A stretch of DNA of 64,000 bases, from NCBI RefSeq assembly GCF_000155975.1, contig NZ_GG730299.1, positions 372,305 through 436,304 of the forward strand, in the 5' to 3' direction. Each line of letters begins with the position of its first letter. The first letter of the stretch is position 1. Position numbers and translations under genes: made by a program. Below, piece by piece: positions 10,551 through 20,825 of this stretch. The notes beneath the pieces are model-generated. The model was not told the origin of the DNA, did no database searches, and worked only from the letters and a program-made list of their open reading frames with translations. The DNA is from Citrobacter youngae ATCC 29220 (lineage in GTDB: Bacteria > Pseudomonadota > Gammaproteobacteria > Enterobacterales > Enterobacteriaceae).

Positions 10551-12496
10551 TGCCGGAAATTGGCAATGCGCTGTTATGCCTTGCGCTTGGCGTCGCATTA
10601 CTGCTGTCGGTCTACCCGCTGTGGGGCGTGGCGCGCGGCGACGTACGGATGATGGCCTCCGCACGACCATTCGCCTGGGTCTTGTTTATCTGCGTGATGG
10701 GGGCGTTCCTGATTCTGGTCAACGCCTTCGTGGTTAATGACTTTACCGTGACCTATGTCGCCAGCAACTCCAATACCCAGCTTCCGGTCTGGTACCGGGT
10801 AGCGGCAACATGGGGCGCGCATGAAGGCTCCCTGCTGCTGTGGGTGCTGCTGATGAGCGGCTGGACGTTCGCCGTCGCGGCGTTCAGCCAGCGTATGCCG
10901 CTGGATATCGTCGCCCGCGTGCTGGCGGTGATGGGAATGGTCTGCGTCGGCTTCCTGCTGTTTATCCTGTTTACCTCTAATCCGTTTGCCCGCACGTTGC
11001 CCAATTTCCCTGTTGAAGGGCGCGATCTGAACCCGCTGTTGCAGGATCCAGGACTGATTTTCCATCCGCCGCTGCTGTACATGGGATATGTTGGCTTCTC
11101 GGTGGCCTTCGCGTTTGCGATTGCCGCGCTGATGAGCGGGCGTCTGGACAGCACCTTCGCTCGTTTTTCGCGTCCATGGACGCTGGCGGCGTGGGTGTTT
11201 CTGACGCTGGGGATTGTGCTTGGCTCCGCGTGGGCATACTACGAGCTGGGCTGGGGCGGCTGGTGGTTCTGGGATCCGGTTGAGAACGCCTCGTTTATGC
11301 CGTGGCTGGTAGGCACGGCGCTGATGCACTCCCTGTCGGTAACCGAACAGCGCGCCAGCTTTAAAGCCTGGACGCTGCTGCTGTCAATCTGCGCCTTCTC
11401 GCTGTGCCTGTTGGGGACCTTCCTGGTGCGCTCGGGCGTATTGGTATCGGTGCATGCTTTTGCCTCCGATCCGTCGCGCGGAATGTTTATTCTGACCTTT
11501 ATGGTGCTGGTGATTGGCGGTTCTCTGCTGCTGTTTGCGGTGCGCGGGCATAAGGTTCGCTCACGGGTAAACAACGCGCTGTGGTCGCGTGAATCGCTGC
11601 TGCTGGGCAACAACGTTCTGCTGATTGCCGCCATGCTGGTGGTGTTACTGGGCACGCTGCTGCCGCTGGTGCACAAACAGCTGGGGCTGGGCAGTATTTC
11701 GATTGGCGAGCCGTTCTTCAATACCATGTTCACCTGGCTGATGGCGCCGTTCGCGCTGCTGCTGGGGATTGGACCACTGGTGCGCTGGGGGCGCGACCGA
11801 CCGCGTAAACTGAAAACGTTATTGATTATCGCGTTTGTCACTACGCTTGTTCTGTCGCTGCTGCTGCCGTGGCTGTTTGAGGATCGCATCGTCGCCATGA
11901 CGGTGGTGGGGATGGCGATGGCATGCTGGATATTCGTGCTGGCGATGTCCGAAGCGTTCCTGCGTATTTCTCGTGGCACGAAGCTGACGCCCAGTTACTG
12001 GGGGATGGTACTGGGTCACGTTGGGCTGGCGATTACCATTGTCGGCATTGCCTTTAGCCAGAACTACAGCGTTGAACGCGATGTGCGCATGAAAGCGGGC
12101 GATAGCGTCAGTATCCATAACTATCAGTTCACCTTCCGTGAAGTAAAAGATATTACCGGACCAAACTACCGGGGAGGCGTCGCCATTATTGGCGTTACGC
12201 GTGATGGTAAACCGGAAGCCACGCTGCATGCGGAAAAACGTTTCTATAACAGCACCAGTTCGATGATGACCGAAGCGGCGATTGACGGTGGACTCACGCG
12301 CGATCTGTACGCTGCGCTGGGGGAAGAGCTGGACGGCGGTGCATGGGCTGTACGTCTGTATTACAAACCGTTTATTCGCTGGATTTGGGCCGGAGGGTTG
12401 CTGATGGCGCTGGGTGGGGTGTTCTGCCTGTTTGATCCACGCTATCGCCAGCGGCCTCGCGCCGCGGTGCAAAAAAATGCGTCGGAGGCCGTATGA
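10547..12496 (+). CDS. ccmF: Haem lyase subunit CcmF
   Basis: A 649-aa polytopic membrane protein with the tryptophan-rich motif [18 protein letters not shown] and many membrane spans. Together with CcmH it attaches haem to CxxCH sites of apocytochromes. Start and end overlap the neighbours by 4 bases. Confidence 0.97.
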   Translation: MMPEIGNALLCLALGVALLLSVYPLWGVARGDVRMMASARPFAWVLFICVMGAFLILVNAFVVNDFTVTYVASNSNTQLPVWYRVAATWGAHEGSLLLWVLLMSGWTFAVAAFSQRMPLDIVARVLAVMGMVCVGFLLFILFTSNPFARTLPNFPVEGRDLNPLLQDPGLIFHPPLLYMGYVGFSVAFAFAIAALMSGRLDSTFARFSRPWTLAAWVFLTLGIVLGSAWAYYELGWGGWWFWDPVENASFMPWLVGTALMHSLSVTEQRASFKAWTLLLSICAFSLCLLGTFLVRSGVLVSVHAFASDPSRGMFILTFMVLVIGGSLLLFAVRGHKVRSRVNNALWSRESLLLGNNVLLIAAMLVVLLGTLLPLVHKQLGLGSISIGEPFFNTMFTWLMAPFALLLGIGPLVRWGRDRPRKLKTLLIIAFVTTLVLSLLLPWLFEDRIVAMTVVGMAMACWIFVLAMSEAFLRISRGTKLTPSYWGMVLGHVGLAITIVGIAFSQNYSVERDVRMKAGDSVSIHNYQFTFREVKDITGPNYRGGVAIIGVTRDGKPEATLHAEKRFYNSTSSMMTEAAIDGGLTRDLYAALGEELDGGAWAVRLYYKPFIRWIWAGGLLMALGGVFCLFDPRYRQRPRAAVQKNASEAV

Positions 12497-13050
12497 AGCG
12501 CAACGCACTGTTAATTCCGTTTATTATTTTTCTCATCATTGCGGCTGCCCTGCTGTGGCAGTTAGCGCGTAACGCGCAGGGAGACGATCCTACTAATCTG
12601 GAGTCGGCGCTGATCGGCAAACCTGTGCCGACGTTCCGCCTGGAGTCGCTGGAAAATCCGGGTCAGCATTATCAGGCCGATGTGCTGACCCAGGGTAAAC
12701 CGGTACTGCTGAACGTCTGGGCGACCTGGTGTCCGACCTGTCGCGCCGAGCATCAGTACCTGAACCAGCTGTCTGCACAAGGCGTGCGGGTAGTGGGTAT
12801 GAACTATAAAGACGATCGTCAGAAAGCCATTGTCTGGCTGAAAGAGCTGGGCAACCCTTACTCATTAAGTCTGTTTGACGGCGACGGTATGCTCGGCCTG
12901 GATCTTGGCGTGTACGGCGCGCCGGAGACGTTCCTGATCGACGGTAAAGGTATTATTCGCTATCGCCATGCCGGCGATCTGAACGCCCGGGTGTGGGAAA
13001 GCGAGATCAAGCCGTTGTGGGACAAGTACAGTAAGGAGGCTGCGCAATGA
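12493..13050 (+). CDS. ccmG: Periplasmic thiol:disulfide oxidoreductase CcmG (DsbE)
   Basis: A 185-aa thioredoxin-fold protein with an N-terminal membrane anchor and active site WCPTC (Cys80 and Cys83). It keeps the cysteines of apocytochrome c haem sites reduced for ligation. It overlaps ccmF and ccmH by 4 bases. Confidence 0.97.
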   Translation: MKRNALLIPFIIFLIIAAALLWQLARNAQGDDPTNLESALIGKPVPTFRLESLENPGQHYQADVLTQGKPVLLNVWATWCPTCRAEHQYLNQLSAQGVRVVGMNYKDDRQKAIVWLKELGNPYSLSLFDGDGMLGLDLGVYGAPETFLIDGKGIIRYRHAGDLNARVWESEIKPLWDKYSKEAAQ

Positions 13051-14096
13051 GATTTCTATTGGGCGTGCTGATGCTGATTATCTCGGGATCCGCGCTTGCG
13101 ACTATCGACGTGATGCAGTTTAAGGATGAAGCGCAGGAGCAGCAGTTCCGCCAGCTTACCGAACAATTGCGTTGCCCTAAATGTCAGAACAACAGCATTG
13201 CCGACTCTAACTCAATGATTGCCACCGACCTGCGGCAGAAAGTATACGAACTGATGCAGGAAGGCAAAAGCCAGAAAGAGATTGTCGATTATATGGTGGC
13301 GCGCTACGGCAATTTCGTGACTTACGATCCGCCGTTAACCCCGCTCACCGTGCTGCTGTGGGTGATGCCGGTGGTGGCGATTGTGCTCGGAGGCTGGGTT
13401 ATTTTCGCCCGTACGCGCCGACGCGTTCGGGTGAAGCAGGAAGAATTTCCTGACGACATCATCCCGGATGGCAAGCGCGGCGGATTCGGACTGTTTGTAC
13501 CGGGTGTCGTGGCGGCGCTGGTGGTTGGCGCGGTGAGCTATTATCTGACGGGCAATTATAAGCAAGTGGCGGTCTGGCAGCAGGCCACCGCTCAGGCACC
13601 TATGCTGCTGGAGCGGGCGTTGGATCCGAAAGCCGAACCGCTGAATGAAGAAGATATGACACGTCTGGCGCTGGGGCTGCGCACGCGCTTGCAGTCCGAT
13701 CCTACAAACGTCGAAGGCTGGATCATGCTTGGGCGTATTGGCATGGTACTCGGTAACGCCAGTACGGCCACTGAAGCCTATGCCAATGCCTATCGACTGG
13801 ATCCTAACAACAGCGATGCGGCGCTGGGGTATGCGGAAGCATTGACCCGTTCTTCCGATCCTGATGATAACCGTCGGGGAGGGGAGTTGTTGCGCCAGCT
13901 GATCAGAGGCGAGCATGCTAACGTGCGCGTATTGAGCATGTATGCTTTTAACGCTTTCGAACAGCAGCGCTTCGGCGAAGCGGTTGCTGCGTGGGAGATG
14001 ATGCTGAAATTATTACCCGCTAACGATACCCGTCGGGCGGTAATAGAACGCAGTATTAAACAGGCGATGGACCAGCTAACGCCGCAGGAGAAATAA
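13047..14096 (+). CDS. ccmH: Cytochrome c maturation protein CcmH (fused CcmH-CcmI type)
   Basis: A 349-aa protein with two parts. The first has a signal peptide and the thiol motif LRCPKCQNNS, which reduces and presents apocytochrome c. After two further membrane segments, a C-terminal TPR-like CcmI domain begins near residue 200 (EGWIMLGRIGMVLGNASTATEAYANA). This fusion is the enterobacterial form. It is the last ccm gene and is followed by a double REP. Confidence 0.96.
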   Translation: MRFLLGVLMLIISGSALATIDVMQFKDEAQEQQFRQLTEQLRCPKCQNNSIADSNSMIATDLRQKVYELMQEGKSQKEIVDYMVARYGNFVTYDPPLTPLTVLLWVMPVVAIVLGGWVIFARTRRRVRVKQEEFPDDIIPDGKRGGFGLFVPGVVAALVVGAVSYYLTGNYKQVAVWQQATAQAPMLLERALDPKAEPLNEEDMTRLALGLRTRLQSDPTNVEGWIMLGRIGMVLGNASTATEAYANAYRLDPNNSDAALGYAEALTRSSDPDDNRRGGELLRQLIRGEHANVRVLSMYAFNAFEQQRFGEAVAAWEMMLKLLPANDTRRAVIERSIKQAMDQLTPQEK

Positions 14097-14107
14097 GTGA
14101 GGACGAT

Positions 14108-14188
14108 GCCGGATGGCGACGCAAAGCGTCTTATCCGGCCTGGCGATGCACGCGACATATAGGCCCGATAAGCGTAGCGCATCGGGCA
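14108..14188. repeat. Two REP units (BIME) between ccmH and narP
   Basis: A first hairpin (GCCGGATGGCGACGC to CTTATCCGGC, 14108-14139) and a second (GGCCCGATAAGCG to GCATCGGGC, 14162-14187) form a bacterial interspersed mosaic element in the convergent ccmH-narP gap. Confidence 0.85.
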
Positions 14189-14196
14189 ATATTTGG

Positions 14197-14844
14197 TTAT
14201 TGCATCCCACGCGTTTGCAAAAACAGGATGGTGGCCGCAACGCGGGAGCGCACGTTGAGTTTGCGCAGCAGGTTGCGAATATGCACCTTCACCGTCTGTT
14301 CGGAAATATTCAATACTGAAGCAATCTGTTTATTCGACAGGCCCTGAGCCAGCTCGTGTAACACATCCAGCTCGCGTTCGGTAAGAATGCTGAACGGATC
14401 TTCTTGTGCGCCAAACAAATCGCGTTCGCGCAGATATTCGCTGACGCGTGTGCTAAACGCTTTACCGCCTTTGGCGCCGCTGCGAATGGCTTCCAGCAGG
14501 ACTTCAGGATCGCTGTCTTTGAGCAAATAGCCATCGGCACCCGCGTCAATTAAGGCGTACACATCGCTGGCGGCATCCGAAACGGTCAGAATGATAATTT
14601 GCGCGGTAACACCGTCCCGGCGCAGCGCATTCAGGGTATCCAGCCCGCTCATACCTTTCATGTTGAGATCGAGCAGGATCACGTCGAGGTCCAGACGGTT
14701 TGCCAGATCGATCGCACTGGCGCCGTCACCGGCTTCAGCTACCACGTTAAATGCGGGATCCAGTTGCAATAATTGACTAATTCCCCGCCGCATCAGCGGG
14801 TGGTCGTCGACAATCAGCACCCGAAAAGGCGTTGCTTCAGGCAT
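14197..14844 (-). CDS. narP: Nitrate/nitrite response regulator NarP
   Basis: A 215-aa NarL/FixJ-type regulator. The N-terminal receiver has acidic pocket Asp13-Asp14, phosphoacceptor Asp59 (LLDLNM) and Lys109 (LLKDSD). The C-terminal LuxR-type helix-turn-helix is seen as LSNKQIASVLNISEQTVKVH. It is phosphorylated by NarX/NarQ and activates nap through the 7-2-7 site upstream of napF. The start at 14844 follows AGGAGA; the frame is open 10 codons further, but the family starts at MPEATPF. Confidence 0.97.
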   Translation of the reverse strand: MPEATPFRVLIVDDHPLMRRGISQLLQLDPAFNVVAEAGDGASAIDLANRLDLDVILLDLNMKGMSGLDTLNALRRDGVTAQIIILTVSDAASDVYALIDAGADGYLLKDSDPEVLLEAIRSGAKGGKAFSTRVSEYLRERDLFGAQEDPFSILTERELDVLHELAQGLSNKQIASVLNISEQTVKVHIRNLLRKLNVRSRVAATILFLQTRGMQ

Positions 14845-15020
14845 ACTATTCTCCTGAGTTTTTATTAGTATCATTATTGTTTTCAGCGTAACACTCGTCC
14901 AGATTCATCACGCTGATGAGGGGATAAATTTTACCCCAATTTGTGCATGGGTAAGTAGTAAAACCTGTGCTGAAAGCCGTGGTGATAATGAGGAGCATCG
15001 AATCGCGGATATAAAAAAAA

Positions 15021-15040
15021 CAACCACGAGGGTTGGTTTT
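15021..15040 (-). terminator. Stranded original terminator of tRNA-Pro (proL)
   Basis: Read leftward, the sequence just beyond the att repeat is a short hairpin (CCAACC, loop, GGTTG) followed by eight T. It lies 24 bp from the left att repeat, exactly where the terminator of the uninterrupted tRNA-Pro gene would be. The insertion has separated it from the tRNA by about 14 kb. Confidence 0.65.
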
Positions 15041-15046
15041 TTTGGG

Positions 15047-15070
15047 ATTTTTGGTCGGCACGAGAGGATT
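15047..15070. repeat. attL: left 24-bp direct repeat of the integrated element
   Basis: The 24 bases ending GGTCGGCACGAGAGGATT are identical to 28993-29016, where they form the last 19 bases of tRNA-Pro plus 5 bases downstream. Flanking bases differ on both sides. This marks the left junction with the chromosome. Confidence 0.92.
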
Positions 15071-15470
15071 AAGGTATGTGCATATATTATTGATTTAAAT
15101 GTAATTTTATAAATATATATTTGATTGTATGCCTATATCTATGCCTAAAATCAGACGCCATTTCTGTTTGAGCAACATCACAATTTCGAATATTTTTCGA
15201 TCTAAACAGATCATGTCTTATTTTTTCGCTTTTCTTTTATAACCTATATCACCTGTACCATAAGTAGGTAATTAGTTAATAACTAAGAAATAATTCGTGG
15301 TACAGATCGATTTTATAGCTGTTCCATACCTTCACCCTCTGTACCCCCTCCATGTTATCCGCTGCACACTTTTCACCTTCTGAGATAAACCCATTCTAAC
15401 GGTATGGTAATGTCATAATCGTACATTTTTAAATCAATCATCATTCACCAGCATCACCAGGATAAAAAAG
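15071..15470. other. Left-end non-coding region of the island
   Basis: There is no gene in these 400 AT-rich bases. They hold two TATGCCTA repeats (15128-15135 and 15140-15147), the inverted octamer pair at 15253-15305, a further CTGTACCC at 15339-15346, and the promoter region for the 218-aa gene. This is a likely site for integrase/excisionase binding and perhaps replication. Confidence 0.6.
15253..15305. repeat. Inverted octamer pair CTGTACCA - 37 nt - TGGTACAG (left copy)
   Basis: CTGTACCA at 15253-15260 and its exact complement TGGTACAG at 15298-15305 are separated by 37 AT-rich bases. The same pair with the same spacing occurs at 27472-27524 near the other end of the island. Possible replication iterons or an operator. 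Confidence 0.6.
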
Positions 15471-16127
15471 ATGATCAGCCCCGTACGCCAGAACATATTC
15501 GAACGGGCAGCCAGTACCCCCGCGCTCAGTATGCGCGAACTGGCCCTGTTGCTGTGCGGCCTCGATCTACGCCTGCAAACCGCTGCGATACCGGAGAATA
15601 AGCGGGAATACTATGATATCTGGCTTTACCAGATATCCCGGCAGATAAAATCCGCCGGATTACAACCTCAGGGCAAAAACAAACAGCTCTACCCGGCAGA
15701 CGAAATGTTTGCTCTGGCGCACCTGATGACTGATGAAACTATCACCCCGGAGCCGATCCGGACGCGTTGCCTTCTGGCTGTCACCACCATTGCCAATCAG
15801 AACCTTGCCAGGAGCTGGTTAATGCGACTGGGCGGTCCACCGCTGCTGGAACTGGGCCTGACGCTGCGCCGCAATCAGCGCGGGCAATACCGTAAAACGA
15901 CGGAAAGAGAAAATACTGACAGGCTGCTCTTTCTGTTGATCATGCTGTTGGTCAAAAACTCGCAGGGGGCGTATGGAACTCCAGAATCACCCCATCTGGC
16001 TGACATCTGGCGGGACATCCAGACGCTGGCGGAGCGCGAAGGACTTCCGGCTGAAGGACTATCACGATCGACTATTTATAGTAAGTTAAAGTCAGCTCTG
16101 ACTATCCCCCGGCGCTCTCACGATTAA
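15471..16127 (+). CDS. Unknown island protein with C-terminal HTH-like segment
   Basis: A 218-aa protein that I do not recognise. ATG 15471 is preceded by AGGA at 15459-15462. The sequence is soluble and mixed charged, with a Leu-rich helix near residues 153-165 (RLLFLLIMLLVK). A C-terminal stretch GLSRSTIYSKLKSAL resembles a helix-turn-helix recognition region. It is the first gene inside the left junction and reads towards the alpA-primase module. Base composition matches the island backbone. A regulatory role is only a guess. Confidence 0.75.
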   Translation: MISPVRQNIFERAASTPALSMRELALLLCGLDLRLQTAAIPENKREYYDIWLYQISRQIKSAGLQPQGKNKQLYPADEMFALAHLMTDETITPEPIRTRCLLAVTTIANQNLARSWLMRLGGPPLLELGLTLRRNQRGQYRKTTERENTDRLLFLLIMLLVKNSQGAYGTPESPHLADIWRDIQTLAEREGLPAEGLSRSTIYSKLKSALTIPRRSHD

Positions 16128-16422
16128 TTCCTCTCCGTCTGGCCCTCCATAGTAGTCCGGGAACGTCTCAGAACGTGTACGGCCTCGTTCTTTACTCAGC
16201 CATTCAATTAAGTGAACCTGCTAGGTTCTTATTCTAAAACAGTCAGATAAAGCGAATTTTGGTGCTCTCAATTCTCGCGAGCAAGAAGATCACTACTCAC
16301 CGGACAGGGGATTCTTTCACTGGACGGCCACACCTTTCACTGTATTTTTTCTGACCTGTAGACGCCCTGTAACCTGCTGAATAGTATCAACCTTGCCACC
16401 TCACCCCAGTACAGGAGCGATC
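16128..16422. other. Intergenic region upstream of the AlpA-like gene
   Basis: Nearly 300 bases without a gene. The one clear feature is a 6-bp inverted repeat (GAACCT-GCT-AGGTTC, 16214-16228), a possible operator for the downstream AlpA-like regulator. Confidence 0.4.
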
Positions 16423-16638
16423 ATGATCACATCACAACCACCCACTTCCCTGGATTTTCCGCTCTCCGGCAACGTGCGCATCCGTCAGGTAGCGCTGTTC
16501 CTGGCAATGAGCGAATCCACGGTTCACCGCCGGGTGAAAGATCCCGGTTTCCCGCAACCAGTCCGCCTTTCATCACGCCTGGTGGTATTTGATGCCGCCG
16601 AAGTTCGCCGCTGGCAGGAACGGTCAAAAACGGGTTAA
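16423..16638 (+). CDS. AlpA-family small DNA-binding regulator
   Basis: A 71-aa protein with an excisionase-like winged helix: VRIRQVALFLAMSESTVHRRVKDPGFPQPVRLSS, then VVFDAAEVRRWQE. AlpA-type proteins activate or control integrase and excision in P4-like and PICI-like elements. ATG 16423 is preceded by AGGAG at 16413-16417; an upstream TTG at 16393 was rejected for lack of a ribosome-binding site. It lies 42 bases before the helicase gene, so they are probably co-transcribed. Confidence 0.88.
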   Translation: MITSQPPTSLDFPLSGNVRIRQVALFLAMSESTVHRRVKDPGFPQPVRLSSRLVVFDAAEVRRWQERSKTG

Positions 16639-16680
16639 CCGCCGCTCAGGGATGAGCGCTATCGTGAGTAGAAAAGCATC

Positions 16681-18357
16681 ATGAAACGCGCACCGAATGT
16701 AAAAAAGCTCCCGGAAGATAAATATACGGAGGCCATCATCTTTGCCGGAGATGAAGCCTGGAATGCGGCGAAGCGCTACATGCAGGACCCGGAAGCGGAC
16801 GATCCTGTCCCGCCAATAGTGCTCGACCTGGACCAGTTAGAACATCTCAGCGAACTGGACATCATCGACGAAAACCGTCACCGGGTACGGATTCACCAGG
16901 CCGGGCGCATCGCACAACTGCCCCTGACGCAGATTGCCCATAAGCTGGCGCTGGCAAATGTGCAATACGCCGTGCTGTACGATTTGAAGGGCAATTTGCT
17001 GGAAGACTGGACGACTCAGCTTGTCCGCCTGAAAAGCGACGCCGCCGAACTGTTGGCCTCTCAGCAAGCGTTAAGCGATGGTACGCCGTTAGCAGAAGCC
17101 GATCTCCAGCGCCTTGAAGCGCTGAATCACGAATATACCCATGTACTGCTTTCCGGTGAGCATTACGTGGTCAGCGTAAAGCCTCATGCCGTCACCGGGC
17201 GAACGCACATCTTCCAGACACTGCGTGCATTTCGCAATAACTTTCTGGCCGACAAACCAATTGCCGGAAAACCAACAGGCAATGCGTGGCTGCAATGGCC
17301 GGGACATACCAGTAAAGCAGGTGGCATTGGCTTTTACCCGCAGCCAGCTCTCTGTCCACCGGATATCTGTAACCTGTTTACGGGGTTCATCACTGAGCCA
17401 CGGCCAGGCGATATATCCCCCTTCCTTTATCATGTAGAACAGGTGATCTGCGCAGGAGATAAGGTGGTGTCTGATTATCTGATGCAATGGATAGCGCACC
17501 TTATCCAGCATCCGGAGGAAAAACCCTCCGTCGCCATCGTGATGAAATCGGTGGAAGGCACCGGTAAAAACACTCTGGTGCGCCCGTTGCTGCAAATCCT
17601 TGGCCCGTATGCCGCGCAGATCAACGGTATCAGGCATCTGACCGGGCGTTTTAACAGTACGCTGGCAAACAAACTGCTGGTATTTGTCGACGAAGCCGAA
17701 ATGACGGAAGCAGGATGCGCAGACAGGCTAAAAGCCATTATCAGCGAGCCGGTCTTTCACCTGGAACGTAAAGGGATGGAGCCGGAGCCTGTCCCCAACT
17801 GCGCACGAATGATCTTCGCCAGTAATCACGAGCAGGTCATCCGGGCAGGGCTGTATGAACGCCGTTTTCTGGTGCTAGAACCCGACGCTCGTCGCATCAG
17901 GGATAAAGATTATTTTGATCGGCTATATCGCTGGTTGGCGGAAGATGGTGCTTCTTACTTGCTTCACTGGCTACAACATCTGGACTTGGCAGGCTTCGAT
18001 CCTCGCCGCCCTCCTGTGACTCAAGCTCTGAGAGAAGAGAAGATCGCCAGCCTGCCGCTGGTACATCAGTTTATGCTGGCTGAGCTTGAAACATCGCGGC
18101 CATTCAGCGGCATGGCACGCCTGACGGCTACCGAACTGGTGGAAAGGTTTTTGCTCTGGAGCACAACTCATCGTCTTCCCTTATCTCCCGCCGCTGCCAG
18201 AGCCATGAGCGGTAAGCTGATGCAACGATTAGGCGTCCCGGTACAGGGGCGCTCAGGTAGGGGGATAGGGAAATATTATGAACTACCGGAGGGGGATGTG
18301 CTGCGTCAGAGGTTTGCAGTAATGTTGGGGGAAGCGACGAACGTAATCTTTGGTTGA
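16681..18357 (+). CDS. Primase/helicase-family ATPase (D5/DUF5906-like replication protein)
   Basis: A 558-aa protein. The C-terminal half is a superfamily 3-like helicase: Walker A around residues 291-298 (EGTGKNTL), Walker B LLVFVDEAEM about 40 residues later, a sensor-like RMIFASNHEQVIRAG and an arginine-finger-like ERRFLVLEPD. The N-terminal 250 residues could be the primase or origin-binding part, but I see no clear zinc finger. Its place after alpA fits the replication gene of a P4- or PICI-type element. Confidence 0.85.
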   Translation: MKRAPNVKKLPEDKYTEAIIFAGDEAWNAAKRYMQDPEADDPVPPIVLDLDQLEHLSELDIIDENRHRVRIHQAGRIAQLPLTQIAHKLALANVQYAVLYDLKGNLLEDWTTQLVRLKSDAAELLASQQALSDGTPLAEADLQRLEALNHEYTHVLLSGEHYVVSVKPHAVTGRTHIFQTLRAFRNNFLADKPIAGKPTGNAWLQWPGHTSKAGGIGFYPQPALCPPDICNLFTGFITEPRPGDISPFLYHVEQVICAGDKVVSDYLMQWIAHLIQHPEEKPSVAIVMKSVEGTGKNTLVRPLLQILGPYAAQINGIRHLTGRFNSTLANKLLVFVDEAEMTEAGCADRLKAIISEPVFHLERKGMEPEPVPNCARMIFASNHEQVIRAGLYERRFLVLEPDARRIRDKDYFDRLYRWLAEDGASYLLHWLQHLDLAGFDPRRPPVTQALREEKIASLPLVHQFMLAELETSRPFSGMARLTATELVERFLLWSTTHRLPLSPAAARAMSGKLMQRLGVPVQGRSGRGIGKYYELPEGDVLRQRFAVMLGEATNVIFG

Positions 18358-18648
18358 GTGACGCCGGAGTGAATTCTCTTCCACTTTCATACCGTTTACT
18401 TTATCACCACCAATCCTATTAAATCAGGATCATACCAAACACGTAAAAACATTTAAGAAAGATATTAATTCCAAATCCTCAACACGATTTCATCAATATT
18501 AACACTCGGTATCCAGTGTAACATTTATGAACAGCTATCATAAGGTAACCTACTGATAAGCTACCAAAATGAGTGTATATTGTTCAAGATTAGAGACAGT
18601 ACATTTTCATTAATATCTGTAAGTAGTACTGAAAATTTGGGAGGGGGA
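18358..18648. other. Boundary between island backbone and AT-rich cargo
   Basis: About 290 bases with no convincing gene. Composition shifts sharply to AT-rich after about 18400. It probably holds the promoter of the KAP gene; I could not fix one. Confidence 0.4.
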
Positions 18649-20763
18649 ATGGGAAAATATCATAATGATCAACCTATTAGAGGTGGTTCCAATGATCCTG
18701 ATTTATTAAATAGATTAGATTTTGCCAACCATTTGGCGAATGCTTTACTTCTGGATCATGACGATAGTTGCTTAACTATATCTTTAGAGGGTGAGTGGGG
18801 ATATGGAAAGACATCTGTAATTAACTTGGTTAAAGGAGCATTAAATGAAAAAGAACAATTGCCTATAATAGTAGAATACAACCCTTGGTTAGCAGGTAAT
18901 TCAGACTCATTAATTCAAGATTTTTTAATACAATTATCTTCACGCTTGAGGATAAGCAATCACTCTGAAAATGCTCGTAAAGCAGCACAAGAATTAATTA
19001 TTTACTCAAAACTTTTCAGTGTTGCGAAATTGATTCCTGGCATGGAACCATGGGCTAGTATTATAGAGAAAGTATTTTCTGGCTTTGGTGATATAAACAA
19101 AGAAATATCAGATCTTGATAAATTAGATTTGATGGCTCAAAAAAAGAAAGTTTCGGTTGCGCTCGAAAAAATAAAAACACCCGTTGTAGTTATTATTGAT
19201 GATATTGACAGATTGACACCTGCAGAAACATTTCAGGTATTACGATTAGTTAAAGCTGTTGCAGATTTCTCTGGCACGTCTTTTCTTCTGGCTTTTGATG
19301 CAAACTATCTTGCATCTGTTTTAAACAAAAATAACATAGTAAATTCAACTGAGTATATTAATAAGATCATCCAATTAAGAGTTCCTCTTCCATTAATATC
19401 TGAAAGAGGAATGAATGAACTTGTTAATGTAGAGTTAGAACGTTTAAGTAATAAGAATTTAACCGATCAATTTGAAGGTGATCAAGAAAGGCTTAGTTGG
19501 ATTTATTATAAATATTTCACAAAACTAATAAAAAATCCAAGAGATCTCAAAAGATTATTTAACCATTTGAGATTTGTTCTGTTACAAATAGAGGGGCAAG
19601 TCTGCTTTTCTGATCTTTTTTCCTTATCGCTTTTAGCAACAAAATCTGAGTCAATATATAATCATATCAAAAATAATCCTGAAGCATATATTGGGTATCA
19701 TTTATCAAAAAATAATGTCATGCTCAATAAAGCAGCGGACGTAGTTGCATCCTTTAATGATATTAGAAATGAGTTAATTTCATCCCATGGAGGGGATAAA
19801 AAAGAGATACTTCATAATCTCCTTGGCGAAATATTTCCGTTGATTAAATCAGGAAATTCACCATATCGTAGTGCATCTAATGCAGATGCTAATGGCCGAG
19901 TATCATCTCCTCAGCGATTATATATTGCATTACATTATAATACTCCAATTGAATATTTATCTGATCAACAAATTCAGGAATTTATTTCTGGTTTAATTGA
20001 TCGTAAAGATTTTCTTGATAATGTTCTTTCCAATGATGCAGAAGATCGATTTTTTGAAATGATGCATATTTATGTTGACCTTTGCAAAGATAAAAGTTAT
20101 GAAGTTTTAACTGACATTTTTGATGCATTTTTAGCATCTGAAAAACTAAAAAAATCATTGCTAAGTAATTTGGAATTCTTCTCAACTGATATGTATACAA
20201 AGATAAATTGGCTTGTGTTTGAAATCATATCAAAAAGTAAAGAGAAATATGAGATAATTAAGAGAATAGTAGAACGAGAGGAAAACACTCCGTTTAGCGG
20301 TGATATACTAAGGGATATAAGATCACAGTATAAAGAACAAAATAATGATAATTTTTGGTTAAACACTTCTCAATTAAACGAAATAGAATTAATTTTCCAA
20401 GATGTGGCAATTAGTTCATTATCAAATAAACGTTTTTTGAATAACAACCTCGAGCCACATATATTTTATGCTTTAAAGGCATCTTCTAAGGATAAAGCTT
20501 CCGCATTTATCTCCAATTTATTTGGTACTTCAGAAGGAGTTATCAGAATTTCAGAATTAATTGGAGAATCTGGTAGAGATTCCACTAACGGACCATATGT
20601 CCAAATTAAAGATAATGATTTTACTGATTTCATAAATATTAAAATACTTAGAGCCGAAGTTGAAAAATTAGATATTGAACATTACTCTAAAAGAACTCAG
20701 GCTATTCTGAAGAGTATTATGGATGGTCGTAAATATTATTTAAGGGATAGTGCCAATGATTAA
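18649..20763 (+). CDS. KAP-family P-loop NTPase, candidate defence protein
   Basis: A 704-aa KAP NTPase. It opens like the family (NDQPIRGGSNDPDLLNRLDF), with Walker A at residues 48-56 (GEWGYGKTS) and Walker B near residue 184 (VVVIIDDIDRLTPAE). The region LVKAVADFSGTSFLLAFD follows, as usual in KAP proteins. The C-terminal half is a helical region I do not recognise. The start is ATG 18649 after GGGAGGGGG; the frame is open to a TTG at 18580, but those residues do not look like family sequence. The AT-rich codon use differs from the flanking island genes. It is followed by a SIR2-domain gene on the same strand, with 181 bases between and no terminator seen. Confidence 0.88.
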   Translation: MGKYHNDQPIRGGSNDPDLLNRLDFANHLANALLLDHDDSCLTISLEGEWGYGKTSVINLVKGALNEKEQLPIIVEYNPWLAGNSDSLIQDFLIQLSSRLRISNHSENARKAAQELIIYSKLFSVAKLIPGMEPWASIIEKVFSGFGDINKEISDLDKLDLMAQKKKVSVALEKIKTPVVVIIDDIDRLTPAETFQVLRLVKAVADFSGTSFLLAFDANYLASVLNKNNIVNSTEYINKIIQLRVPLPLISERGMNELVNVELERLSNKNLTDQFEGDQERLSWIYYKYFTKLIKNPRDLKRLFNHLRFVLLQIEGQVCFSDLFSLSLLATKSESIYNHIKNNPEAYIGYHLSKNNVMLNKAADVVASFNDIRNELISSHGGDKKEILHNLLGEIFPLIKSGNSPYRSASNADANGRVSSPQRLYIALHYNTPIEYLSDQQIQEFISGLIDRKDFLDNVLSNDAEDRFFEMMHIYVDLCKDKSYEVLTDIFDAFLASEKLKKSLLSNLEFFSTDMYTKINWLVFEIISKSKEKYEIIKRIVEREENTPFSGDILRDIRSQYKEQNNDNFWLNTSQLNEIELIFQDVAISSLSNKRFLNNNLEPHIFYALKASSKDKASAFISNLFGTSEGVIRISELIGESGRDSTNGPYVQIKDNDFTDFINIKILRAEVEKLDIEHYSKRTQAILKSIMDGRKYYLRDSAND

Positions 20764-20825
20764 TGAATTTGGTATCATTTCAGTATATGAAACTAATCAA
20801 TGAACCGTTTATAAGGAATCAGGCA

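Noticed and set aside
14846..15061. 71-codon minus-strand frame upstream of narP
   Set aside because: It runs through the stranded terminator and att repeat and has no ribosome-binding site.
18649..20763. QatABCD defence system from the KAP gene
   Set aside because: A QatA-like KAP is present, but no QueC-like qatC, TatD-like qatD or qatB follows; the neighbour is a SIR2 protein.
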